A program made the position numbers and the translations under genes. DNA of 64,000 nt from Alligator mississippiensis (Eukaryota; Chordata; Crocodylia; Alligatoridae), in the NCBI RefSeq assembly GCF_030867095.1, contig NC_081824.1:168338933-168402932 (forward strand), written 5' to 3'. Positions within the stretch are counted from its first letter, which is position 1. The number at the start of each line of letters is the position of its first letter. Positions 48,489 to 59,655 of this stretch are shown here, piece after piece. The notes under the pieces are model-generated. The model saw only the letters and a list, made by a program, of their open reading frames with translations, was not told where the DNA came from and searched no databases.

Positions 48489-49974
48489 GGGCAGGGTTAA
48501 TGTGTTTTTTTGTTTGCTTGGGTTTGGGGGGGGTTGGGGGGTTGTTTGTTTGTTTTGCTTTATAACTATATATGCGTGTGTGTAGGTAATACTGGTTGAA
48601 GCAAAGAATGCTTGATGGTACCTAAAAGCTGCATCTTATTCACTCCATGTGGAGCAAGATCAACCAGAGCTCAGGGTACAACAGGCAAGTTGGAGGACAT
48701 CAGAGATGTTCTGAAGTCTGGTTGGAATGAAAACATCTTGGGGGAGTGTTCTGAGAAAATACACAGCATGCTTAATTCTGGACATCTTAGAATTTATTTT
48801 GATGCCTCATAAAGACATGGGAAGCTTTTCTATTTGAAATGAGAGACTTAAAAAAACCGAAGAGATGTACTGTTTTAGTTACCAGCAGATGCATGCAAAG
48901 ACATCCCTTATTTGGGGCCTTAAGATTCCCCTTAACAGAACATTAATTTGCTTGTACTTCCTTTTACTAGAGCTCATGTAAATCAACAGCAGGAAGCCAT
49001 TTGCTATGTCTTGAACATGAAAACTTGCTTACTTTTAAAGTAGCCTTACTTAACGCAGTAAACAATATATACAGACAAGCACATACCGAGGAATATAGCA
49101 CAGGTGGTTGGTGGTACAAAAATGAGAATTGTGACCTCCTGCACATGAGTGTTAAGATTTATGACTGGGGGAAGCCAGGATATATAGACACTAAATGGAA
49201 CAGGTGTATGAGTTTACTAACAATAGCGCTAAAACCAGGATAACACACAATTGAATAGGAAGTAAATCCTTTTTTCCTAGCCCCTTAGCCCCTTAGTAAT
49301 AATACTTTATCTTTACATACAGCTAGTGAGGGCAGTAGAAGCCCACAATTGTGGTCCAGTCTTTCCTTGTCTTCCTATTTACAGAATGGTTTGTGCAGGG
49401 TTGCCTCTGAGGGGAGTGCCACAGCTCAGTCCTTAAACTACCAATGACCCCAGCTGAAAGCCAGCCTTCTCATGTGAATGGACAAGATAGTAGTGAAGAA
49501 GCATAGCTACCACTTGCAGAGAAGGGGCCAGGAGAGGGAGGTATATGGGGATGCAGCTCCATGAGACACTTTACTGCACAGTAGGGGATGAGGGGCTTGG
49601 CTGGCAGCCGCCTGGGCTCAGGCCTTCCTGCCCAGCTTACCATGGTCCCCGGGCACCTGTGCACTCCTGGCCCCTGATCTGAGGCCAGGCAGCACACAGA
49701 CCCTGGTACAGAGCACCTTATCTCATAAATGTTGCAAACTCTCACAAACAGCTTCTTTCTCATGGCTCTGCAGGCCCTGCAGCTACATGTGGGGGAGAGG
49801 CTGCTGCTGGCAGCCAGGATGTGGGCTGAGGGTCACCACCATGCATACCCAGTACCCTGCAGATGCTCCAGCTCCGCAGGAGGAGGACCCAGGACCACAC
49901 CCTCCTCCTGGACTGGCTTCTGACAGCATCAGAGGACCATCTGGCAAACGCATGGGCCTGGTGAGCAGAGGACA

Positions 49975-50195
49975 TCGCCGGACTTTGAATTCCAGGTGCA
50001 GCTCCTGGCCCTGGAGCACGAGCATGTGGAGGCCCTGTGGAAGCAGAGTGTGCTCATGCCCAGGGCAATGGAGTCCATGGAGGACAACCACAGGGTGTTG
50101 GACACCATCCTGGCCCTGGTAATCACCTTCGTGCCACCTGCTGTCCTGCCCCCAACCAGAGCCCCACCTGGCCCCTGGCAGCCACCCACTGCCTA
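49975..50195 (+). pseudogene. possible Harbinger Myb-like partner protein, C-terminal remnant
   Basis: The frame reads FQVQLLALEHEHVEALWKQS, then MPRAMESMEDNHRVLDTILA, then a Pro-rich tail. The Leu/Glu helix near the C-terminus resembles the tail of Myb/SANT proteins encoded beside Harbinger transposases. No intact Trp-rich Myb repeat was found upstream. It converges on the minus-strand transposase, an arrangement known in some Harbinger elements. The assignment is tentative. Confidence 0.35.
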
Positions 50196-50804
50196 GTAGC
50201 AGGCCCCTTCATGGGCATGGGTGGAGGTTCAACGCTGCCTCCATGGGCCAGTAGCACCTACGCTGGCCCCCGCCCTGGGTTCCCCGGCACCCAGACCCCT
50301 GCCTGGACCCATGCCCACTGCTCATCTGGCTTCACACAGGCATGGAGCCAGAGCTGCTTGCAGTAGGTCGAGGACTGCACACTAGCCCTGCTGGCCCTGA
50401 ACACTGGCTGCCAGAGGGGGAGCCACCCACACCAGGGGACCAGTGGCTGCTGTCACTCCTGGGCAAGCCCCCCGCCCAGTGGGCTCACTGCAGCGTGCAC
50501 ATTCATAAGGGAATGGCCAGAGGCTGAGGTGCTGACCGCCTGTCCCCATGCTCCTCCCCCTAGGTGCCCCCATCCCACAGCTGCCCACCCCTGGAGGGCA
50601 GCCACACAAATCACCACATTGTAAATAGTTTGCACTGGGAAGAGGGTGTTTTATTGTTGGTGGGTAAAGGGTGTTTTATTGTTGGTGGGTGGGGTGGGTG
50701 GTAGAGGGGCTCTGTTGTTGGGGGGGTCTGTTTGTTGGGGAAGGGGGGTGGCTGTTTGGTGTGGGGGGAATAAAAACTATTGTTCTGAGTTCAGGAGGAG
50801 GTGG

Positions 50805-51900
50805 TCAGCTAGCACTTTTTGCACCCAGTGCCCTGGTCCCTGCTGTTGGGTATGCGGGCACCCTCTCCAGGGGGCCTACTACTGTTGCTGTCACTGCTGC
50901 TACAGGTGATGCACCCGCTGCCAGGTGTCCTCTGCCCACTGTGCCTCCTCCACCCAGGCTCAGCTTCCTCTGGGCCTCACAGATGTCATGCAGCATGCAG
51001 GCTGCGACAATGACCCAGGGGATGCTGTCTTTGGTAAACTCAAGGTGGGCAGTGAGAGTGTGCCAGTATTCCTTGAGGCGGCAAAAGGCACACTCCACCA
51101 GGGCACTGGTCCAGCCCAAGCACTGGTTAAAGTGGGTCTGGTGGGAGTCCAGCCAGCTGGCATAAAGCTGCACAAGCCAGGGCAAGAGCAGGTAGGCGGG
51201 GTCCCTGATGAGGAGGGGCAGGACCACCACGGTGCCCAGCTGCAGGTCTGACACCCTCGATGTGAAACGCCCACTCTGCATCAGGGCTGGCAAGGTGGAA
51301 TTCTGGAAGACATGGGCATCATGGGTACTGCCTGCTCAGCTGGCACTCACATTGGTAAAGGTACTGCAGTGGTTGTTGATGGCCTGGAGCACAACAGAGT
51401 GAAAGTCCCTTTGGCTGTAGTAGGGGCAGTCACCATGGGGCAGGCAGGTGACAGGGATGTGAGTCCCATCCAGGGCCCCAATGCACTAGGGGAATCCCAG
51501 GGCATGGAACCCTGCCACCAGCACTAGGGGGTCACGCACCTGGAGCACTGTGTGCCCCAGCACATCCTGGAGGGAACTCCAGGAAAGCCTCCTCAGCGGT
51601 GGCCTTGCCCACAGCAAAGAGATGGCCCACATAAGGGAGGCTGGTGGGCGTGGCCAGTTTCAGCAGGATGAGGGCTATCCAGGTGTCTGCCGCATGGCAT
51701 TGTCCTGCCAATCCAGGAGCGGGCAGTGTGCGACCACTCCAGGAAGGTGGCCCGGGTTATCCTGAATGCCTCCAGCCACTGCTCATCATCCCAGGTCTGC
51801 TGGATGACATGCAGCCATGAGTCCTGGCTGGCCCAGCAGGCCCAGAGGCAATGGAGCTGGAAGCCCAGGAGGGAGAAGGCAGCCCTGGGGGGCGGCATCT
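50805..51900 (-). pseudogene. PIF/Harbinger DDE transposase, degraded
   Basis: Read on the minus strand with a few stops and shifts, the order is WDDEQWLEAFRITRATFLEW (N-terminal helix), then CIGALDGTHIPV (first catalytic Asp, near 51468), YYSQRDFHSVVLQAINNH, GSTHDAHVFQNSTLPAL, RDPAYLLLPWL (second Asp; usually GDPAY), and ALVECAFCRLKEYW (the catalytic Glu) followed by AACMLHDICE. This is the full DDE layout of the HARBI1-type family. In-frame stops lie before CIGALDG and after TNVSAS, so it is inactive. The 163-codon C-terminal part is still open (50805-51293). Confidence 0.85.
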
Positions 51901-52449
51901 AGCAGTATGTCGTCGGCTTCCGTGCTTGGGTGCAGCCAGCAAGATGGGGACCAGGTGACAGGTGCAGAGCAGCGGTGGCCCTGGAACAGCGGGGTGTGGC
52001 CAGGCAGGTAGTTGCTGTGCTTGGGGGAGCCAGTAGGACCCAGATGTCCATGGGCCAGCCACTGGTGTGCGTGGCAGGTCAGCAGGGCCAGTGTAGTGGC
52101 AGCAGGAGCCCAGGGTGCTGGGCATTGCTGCCAGGGGTAGGGGCTGGAGCAGCCATAGTATGCGGAAGCAGTCAGCAATGAGACAGCTGCCACATACTAC
52201 CTCTGTGCTGCATAGTCTACTCCTGGCCAGGGAAGTGGCTGGTCAGGGAGCAGAGAGCAGGGCTGGCTTTTCAAGATAGTTGCTGGCTGCTGGCAGCGGT
52301 GGCCAGAGCCTCAAGCTCCTCCTGGTGACAGCAGGTGTCCATTGCAGGGCTGCAGGAAGTGGGAACAGTTTGATGCTAGTAGCAAATCTGCTCTTACATT
52401 CCTGTGTGTGTAGACGCCTGCCCAGGAGTGTTTAGTTGCGAGTAACTTA

Positions 52450-53486
52450 CAGTACTGCCAATTCCACTGTGCTAAAAATCGTAAGATGAACTCTTAAAAA
52501 ATCAAGAAGTTGGCATGTAAATCATGAGATGCTATTTTTGAAGTGTATTTGTGGGGGAGAGTTATTTGTGAAGGTCTTGGGGGCTGTGGGTGTGTGTAAG
52601 GGGTTTGGACCCCAGAGAAAGGGGTCCTCACACACCCTGGCAGGATGCAAAGTACTGTGGGTCAGGAGTGAGAAGCAGCAGCAGGGCTGGGTGGGCTGTG
52701 GCTTGGGAGTGAGGAGCAGACAGACAGAGACACAGACGCACAGAGACACTAACAGACACACAGACAGCACCCAGCTGGTAAGTGGAGGGAAAGGGACAGG
52801 GTGGAGAGGGAAGAGGCGTGGGGGTGCAGATTGAGGCCCCTGCGGTGAGGGAGGGAGTGAGGCAGGAACAGGGGAAGGAGTGAATGGAGCCCTGGGGCTG
52901 GGGCGGTTATCCAGAGGCACAGGGGAAGGGTGCAGCCCCCCTCAGCAATGCATACCCCCGGGGTAGGCATGGGAGCACACGCCCCCCACGGGGCAGAAGC
53001 AAGCTGCCCGCTGTGGGCTGGGTCTCTGCACCCTGCTGCCTTACCCCAGCAGCTCAGCCATGCAAGGACATTGCCACCCACTGGGCGAGCAGGGGACATG
53101 GGGCGCATTGGTTGTGTGGCGCATCCTCTGCTCACCCAGTGGCAGGAGGCACACTGGGGTCATGTGGCTGAGCTCCTGGGGCAAGGCAGCAAGATACAGA
53201 GCCCTAAGCACACAGGAGACAGCATGCCTCTGCCCCCCACTCCCCGGCACCTCTGGATGAGCTGCCCCGGCCCCAGGGCCCCATTCAACCCAGTCCCTGC
53301 TCCTACCCCACTCCCTCCCTCACAGCAGGAGCCTAGATCTCCCTCCCCTTCCCAGCCTCTTTCCCTCCACTTAACAGCTAGGAAAATCCAGAGATCTGAG
53401 GGCTGAATCAGGAGATCACGAGTCGGAGTTATTTTGACTTTGAAATCTGGAGTCTCGCAATGGTTTTGCGACAGTTGGCATTACTG
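52450..53486. mobile_element. DNA element with C/G-rich interior, 1.0 kb
   Basis: The left end is CAGTACTGCCAATTCCACTG and the right end on the other strand is CAGTAATGCCAACTGTCGCA. AT-rich subterminal sequence with AAATC repeats surrounds a GC-rich core. The core includes an (ACAGAC)-like tract near 52720-52770 and a duplicated CCTGCTGCCTTACCCCAGCA/TCAGCCATG-type block near 53030-53190. The flanks GTAACTTA and AGTTTACT do not clearly match. Frames inside are not convincing genes. Confidence 0.55.
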
Positions 53487-54382
53487 AGTTTACTCACAAA
53501 TAAACTGATCATGGATCAAAAGCATACATAGACACACCCTGGGTAAAGAAAGTTTGATCGTAAAGCAGATTTCCTCTCATGTTGGACAGCTTGGCAAAAA
53601 CAAGATAAAAGAGAAGTGAAGTGCAAAGTACATCAAGGCTCTATCAGGTGCCAAACAGGCTTACCTGGGAGACCAAGAAGAGAAGGCAGACTTTCTGAGG
53701 CAGTTGATACCAACCTTGTGGCTATCCTCAGATCTCCACCCTCTGAAACCCCTGGAGAGACTTTTTGGTAAGTGCCAGCTCTTAGCAACAATCCCTTTCT
53801 CTCCCACTCTTTCTTTCAAGGAACCTAAAATAAGATATGCTGGCCTGCCAGTCTTTGTTCCTATCTCTTCTGTTTTTCAGTCCCTCAGCCAGATTGTTTT
53901 GTTTTCATAGACAGGAATACTACTGGCATGTTGCTTCTTCAGCACCACTGATAATATTGAAATTTATTCTTGCAAGCTCCGAGGATGCTTTACTCTGTGC
54001 AGTGAATGTGGGTTGGAAAGGTTGCTGTCTGCAAAGAGCAGCTTACATTCAAGGACAGAATTACTACTTTGTGCAGAAATGGAGGGGATGGACGTAGCCT
54101 GGCCTTGGAAGAATGGAAAGAGAACTTGGGGAAGGGGGATATCCAGAGCCTCAGTACTATAAACTACAGTTCTCCTCCACCAGCTAGTGTTTTATACTGG
54201 GTGGGAAAGGGGATCTCTTTATATTCACCTATCGTTCTGTTCCCTGACTGGTGCATCAGCTGTCTCATGCTGGATGGGGTAAACTGGAGATCCTCGTGTG
54301 TCTCCCAGTTCTCTCTGTCTCAGCTGGAAAGCAGAGCCTGTGCTTTTATAGGTAAAGCTGTGCTCTGCATTCCGCTCTAGGC

Positions 54383-54659
54383 CAGGGATTCTCAACCCTT
54401 TTTTGGACTTGGGGCACCCCTCATTGGATCTGAGGCACCCCTGCATAACTTTGGTGAATTGCGTGGCACCCAGTTTCAAAAGCTGATTTATATGTTACGG
54501 TGCTTCCTTCCTTCCAGAGGGGGCAGGCAGTGAGGGTGGGGGATTGACCGGGCAGGGACAAGCCTGAGCTTGCATTTATCTGCTTATCTCTTTACATCTG
54601 GTGGCACCCTTCAAAGAAGCTGGCAGTATGCTGGGAAACATCCTGATTGGGAAACACTG
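54383..54659. mobile_element. hAT-type nonautonomous element with near-perfect 8-bp duplication
   Basis: Flanks CTCTAGGC (54375-54382) and CTCTAGGT (54660-54667) match at 7 of 8 with central TA. Ends are CAGGGATTCTCAACCCTTTT and, on the other strand, CAGTGTTTCCCAATCAGGAT. The interior has GGGGCACCCCTCA and GTGGCACCC words of the 34675 family. Confidence 0.8.
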
Positions 54660-56321
54660 CTCTAGGTAAAGACATGTGCACAGCAGTTGTGTTGGTGTAG
54701 ACTAATTTACAGTGCTGTCAGATAGTCATAGATTCATAGATTGTAAGGGGCTGGAAGGGACCTCAAAAGATCATTGGGTCCAGCCCCCTGCACTAAACAG
54801 GAAAGACAACTGGGGTCAGGTGGACACCCTGACTGCGAAGCAGTTTTTCCTAGAGTTGAGCCTGAAGCAGTCTTCCAGGAGTTTGTGGCCATTACTCCTG
54901 GTTTTCCCCAAGGGTGCTCTGGTGAACAGTTGTTCACCAAGCCCTTGACATATTTCCAAGTTCCTCAGCCTTTCCTCATATGGCTTGCCCTGCAAGTCTC
55001 TGATCATATGGGTGGCTCTTCTCTGGCCTCTCTCAAGCTTGTCCACATCTTTGTTGAAGTGAGGCACCCAGAACTGGACGCAGTACTCCAGCTGTGGCCT
55101 CACCAATGCCCAGCAAAGTGGAAGAATCACTTCCTTGGTTTTGCTTGAGATGCATTGGTTGACGCATGCCGGAGTATTGTTTGTCCTACTGGCTACAGCA
55201 CTGCACTGACAGGTCGTTCATACTATAGTCTATTATTACCCCCAGGTCCCTTTCAGTCGTGGTGCTAGTCAAATTGGCGCCACCATACCTGTAAGTGTTT
55301 TGGGGATTGTTTATCCCCAGATGGAGCACTTTACACTTCTCAGTGTTGAACTTCATCTAGTTCCAACCTTCCCAACTCTCCAGCCTGTCCAGGTCTGCCT
55401 GTATCTGCAGCCTATCTTCAAGCACGATCACACTCCCCCATAGGTTGGTGTCATCCACAAACTTGGCCAGTGAGCTCTTCACCCCCACATCCAAATAACT
55501 GATAAAGATGCTGAAAAGCACTGGACCTAGCACAGACCCCGAGGGACACCACTGGCCACTTCTCACCAGGATGACACGGATCTGTTCATTAGAACTCTTT
55601 GGGTTCTACCTCGCAACCAGTTTCCTACCCACCTAACCATTGAGCTGTTAAACCCACAATCCTCTAATTTTCCCATGAGAACATCATGGGATACCAAGTT
55701 AAAGGCCTTTTGGAAGACTAGGTATATAATGTTGACCTTCTCTCTATTATCCAGGTGGCAAGATACCTAATCATAGAAGGAAATGAGGTTGGTAAGACAA
55801 GACCTGCCTGTGATGAAGCCATGCTAGCTGTCATTCAGAATCCTACCTTCTGTGAGCATATCACACATTGACTCCTTGATGAATTTTTCCAGGATTTTCT
55901 CTGGGATTGAGGTTAGGCTAATTGGCCTAAATTTACCCAGGTCCTCTTTCCTCCCCTTCTTGAAGATGGGCCCAACATTGGCCCTCTTCCAGTCTTCACG
56001 GACCTCCCCCGAGCACCACACATTTTGGAAGAGTTTTGCCAGAGGTCCCGTGATGACCTTGGCCAGCTCCTTCAGCACTTTTGGGTGAAGTTCATCTGGT
56101 CCTGCTGACTTACAAACATCTCACTTTTCTAACTGATCATGCACTAGCTCAGCATCAACAGTAGGAAGGTGGTCAATCCCACCATGCCTACCTTATCTAT
56201 CATGATATTCCCCTTGGTCCGGTGAAATACCAAAGTAAAGTAGTCATTCAGGAGTTCAGTTTTCTCCTGAGTGTTGGTAACCAGCTGTCCTGAGGTGTTA
56301 AGCAGTGACCCCACACTTTCA

Positions 56322-56351
56322 TTTATGTGCTCCAAAAGGGGAGCACATAAA
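56322..56351. repeat. 12-bp perfect inverted repeat at the inner CR1 5' junction
   Basis: TTTATGTGCTCC (56322-56333) and GGAGCACATAAA (56340-56351) are exact reverse complements around AAAAGG. The left arm belongs to the outer element and the right arm to the inner one. Confidence 0.85.
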
Positions 56352-58287
56352 AAGTGGAAACAGGGTGAGATCACTAAAGATGAATATACCTCCTCTGCTC
56401 GTGCTTGTAGGGAGGCAGTTAGGCGGGCCAAAGCTACCATGGAGCTGAGGATGGCAACCCAAGTAAAAGACAACAAGAAACTGTTTTTTAGATATATTGG
56501 GAGTAAAAGGAAGGCCCAGGGAGGAATAGGACCACTGCTAAATGGGCAGAAACAATTGGTGACAGACAGGGGGGACAAGGCTGAACTCCTCAACGAGTTC
56601 TTTGCCTCAGTGTTCCTAAGTGAGGGGCACGACAAGTCTCTCACTGGGGTTGTAGAGAGGCAGCAGCAAGGCGCCAGACTTCCATACGTAGATCCTGAGG
56701 TGGTGCAGAGTCACTTGGAGGAACTGGATGCCTTTAAGTCGGCAGGCCCGGATGAGCTCCATCCGAGGGTGCTGAAGGCACTGGCTGACATCATTGCAGA
56801 GCCACTGGCGGGAATATTCAAACGCTCGTGGCACACGGGCCAAGTCCCGGAGGACTGGAAAAGGGCTAACGTGGTCCCCATTTTCAAAAAGGGGAGGAAG
56901 GAGGACCCGGGCAACTATAGGCCAGTCAGTCTCACCTCCATCCTTGGTAAAGTCTTTGAAAAAATTATCAAGGCTCACATTTGTGAGAGCCCGGCAGGGC
57001 AAATTATGCTGAGGGGAAACCAGCACGGGTTTGTGGCAGGCAGATCGTGCCTGACCAATCTAGTCTTTTTCTATGACCAGGTTACGAAACGCCTGGACAC
57101 AGGAGGAGGGGTGGATGTCGTATACTTAGACTTCAGGAAGTCCTTCGATACGGTATCCCACCCCATACTGGTGAACAAGTTAAGAGGCTGTGATGTGGAT
57201 GACTGCACAGTCCGGTGGGTGGCGAATTGGCTAGAGGGTCGCACCCAAAGAGTCATGGTGGATGGGTCGGTCTCGACCTGGAAGGGTGTGGGCAGTGGGG
57301 TCCCGCAGGGCTCGGTCCTTGGACCGATACTCTTTAATGTCTTCATCAGCGACTTGGACGAGGGAGTGAAATGTACTCTGTCCAAGTTTGCAGATGACAC
57401 AAAGCTATGGGGAGAAGTGGACACGCCGGAGGGCAGGGAACAGCTGCAGGCAGACCTGGATAGGTTGGACAAGTGGGCAGAAAACAACAGAATGCAGTTC
57501 AACAAGGAGAAATGCAAAGTGCTGCACCTAGGGAGGAAAAATGTCCAGCACACCTACAGCCTAGGGAATGACCTGCTAGGTGGCACAAAGGTGGAAAGGG
57601 ATCTTGGAGTCCTAGTGGACTCCAAGATGAACATGAGCCGGCAGTGTGACGAAGCCATCAAAAAAGCCAATGGCACTTTACCGTGCATCAGCAGATGCAT
57701 GACGAATAGGTCCAGGGAGGTGATACTTCCCCTCTATAGGGCGCTGGTCAGACCGCAGTTGGAGTACTGCGTGCAATTCTGGGCGCCGCACTTCAAGAGG
57801 GATGCGGATAACCTGGAGAGGGTCCAGAGAAGGGCCATTCGTATGGTTAAGGGCCTGCAGACCAAGCCCTACGAGGAGAGACTAGAGAAACCGGACCTTT
57901 TCAGCCTCCGCAAGAGAAGGTTGAGAGGCGACCTTGTGGCTGCCTTTAAGTTCATCACGGGGGCACAGAAGGGAATTGGTGAGTATTTATTCACCAAGGT
58001 GCCCCCGGGGGTTACAAGAAACAATGGGCACAAGCTAGCAGAGAGCAGATTTAGATTGGACATTAGGAAGAACTTCTTCACAGTTCGAGTGGCCAAGGTC
58101 TGGAACGGGCTCCCAAGCGAGGTGGTGCTCTCCCCTACCCTGGGGGTCTTCAAGAGGAGGTTAGATGAGTATCTAGCTGGGGTCATCTAGACCCAGCACT
58201 CTTTCCTGCTTATGCAGGGGGTTGGACTCGATGATCTATTGAGGTCCCTTCCGACCCTAACGTCTATGAATCTATGAATCTATGAAT
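56334..58287 (+). mobile_element. inner CR1 LINE, 5'-truncated, with open reverse-transcriptase frame
   Basis: A 1.95-kb plus-strand copy inserted in the minus-strand CR1. Its ORF2 frame is open from the left edge to the stop at 58188-58190, about 600 codons. It starts in the linker after the endonuclease domain (AHKKWKQGEITKDEY). Visible motifs are [129 protein letters not shown] (catalytic box) and RPQLEYCVQFWAPHF. The 3' tail has the usual GGGGGTTGGACTCGATGATC and three TCTATGAA units. With no 5' end it cannot move by itself. Confidence 0.93.
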
Positions 58288-59655
58288 TTGTTTTCCTTTT
58301 GTTCCCTACATATCTAAAGAAGGACTTTTTATTGTCCTTGAATCCTGCTGTTAACTGAAATTCAATCTCTGCCTTAGCTTTTCTAATCTTCTCCCTGCAA
58401 GTGTGGCCCATTGTTATATAGTCCTACTTGAGGACTGTCCCAAGCTTCCATTGTCTGTATGCCTCTTTCTTCTTTTTCAAGAGGACCATGATATCCCTAT
58501 TGAGAAAAGAGGGCTTGCCAGCCCTTCTGCTACCTTTCCTCTGCACAGGAATGGTCTTCTTTTGTGCTTCAAGGATTGTGTCCTTGAGGAACGATGACTC
58601 TTCATGTACTCCATTCACCTTTGGTCCCTGGTCCCACATTACTTCCCCTACTATTGCCCTGAGCCTGTTGAAATTTACATTTTTGACGTCCAAAACTTCA
58701 ACCCTGCTAGTCGATTTGCCTGTCTTGCGTTGGACAGTGAACGTGATGATCTTGTGGTCGCTGTCGGCCAGGCAACCCTCTATATACAAGTTGCTCACCA
58801 GATTGTCTCCTTTGGCCAAGACCAAGTCTTGGAGAGCATTACCTCTTGTTGGCCCTTGCACTTCCTGAGTCAGATAGAGCTCTTCGATACAGGTCAGGAA
58901 GCTACGCGACCGATCCGATGTAGCCGTGTTCCTTCTAATCGATGTCTGGGTAATTGAAGTTGCCCATGACGACCATGTCCTGTGTGCACATGGCCTCTGC
59001 CAGTTCTCAAGAGAACTCCAGATTGAGCTCCTCCCTCTGGTTGGTGGTCTGTAGTATTAGGTGTCCTTCCCCCCCGCCCCATAGTTTAACCCAGAGGGTT
59101 TTGAGCCACTCCTCTTTGGAGCCAATGTCGGCCTCCAAGGAGGTGTACTGCTCCCTTACATAGAGAGCTACGCCCACACCTTTCTTCCCTACTTGGTCCC
59201 TTCTGTGCAAGGTGTAGCCTTCTATGGCTATGTTCCAATCGTGTGAGGAATCCCACCAGGTCTCTGTGATTCCTGCTAGATCGTAATGCCCACTGAAGAG
59301 GGTTAGTTCCTCCTGCTTGTTCCCCATGCTCCTGGCATTAGTGTATAGGCACCTGACTCTTCCAATTGACAACCTTGATTTCCTGACACGCTGTGGGAGA
59401 GCCGTTCCCTCAGCTCTTTCAAAAGTTATTATCCTAGTGTCCCCAACATTGGAGTTTTCTTGTGCGCCAGTCCCCAGGTGTGCTCTAGTCAGAGTTTCTC
59501 CGTCCCCCGGTGATCTTAGTTTAAAGCCCTATCTAGAAGATTGGCCATCCTGGCTGAGAACAGCGACTTACCTCTCCGCACGAGGTGGATGCCGTCCCTT
59601 CCCAGGAGTCCTCTCTTCCTGATAGTCCTCTCTTTTTCTCTTCTCTTCAGATAGT

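Larger units (their letters stand above)
44163..49480. other. intergenic interval without genes
   Basis: Apart from the hAT at 45318, the Tigger-like element at 47345 and the (GT)n tract at 48419, this is plain AT-rich sequence. The stretch 45490-47340 shows nothing I can name. Confidence 0.65.
49500..52449. mobile_element. Harbinger DNA transposon remnant, boundaries uncertain
   Basis: A GC-rich 2.9-kb block containing the minus-strand transposase and the possible plus-strand Myb-like tail. Near its right edge is GTGTGTGTAGACGCCTGCCC followed by TTAGTTGCGAGTAA. A related GTGTGTGTAGACACACCC occurs near 59780. Clear terminal inverted repeats were not located, partly because a second element (52450-53486) lies at the right edge. 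Confidence 0.5.
54727..59646 (-). pseudogene. outer CR1 LINE (minus strand), interrupted by a younger CR1
   Basis: Read on the minus strand from 59646, it begins with an ORF1 tail (GRDGIHLVRRGKSLF, matching the esterase-like C-terminus of CR1 ORF1). ORF2 follows, with endonuclease sequence VRCLYTNARSMGNKQEEL, GITETWWDSSHDW, GVALYVREQY and RGNALQDLVLAKGDNLVS. It continues with DNKKSFFRYVGNKRK (58290-58345), where the insertion interrupts it. It resumes near 56333 with GSLLNTSGQLVT, EKTELLNDYF, then DWKRANVGPIFKKGR, FVDDTNLWGS and RPQLEYCVQFWVP. It ends at 54727 with the reversed CR1 tail (CATAGATTCATAG). Stops and frameshifts show it is dead. A 9-bp direct repeat, TCAGATAGT, flanks it (54718-54726, 59647-59655). 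Confidence 0.9.
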
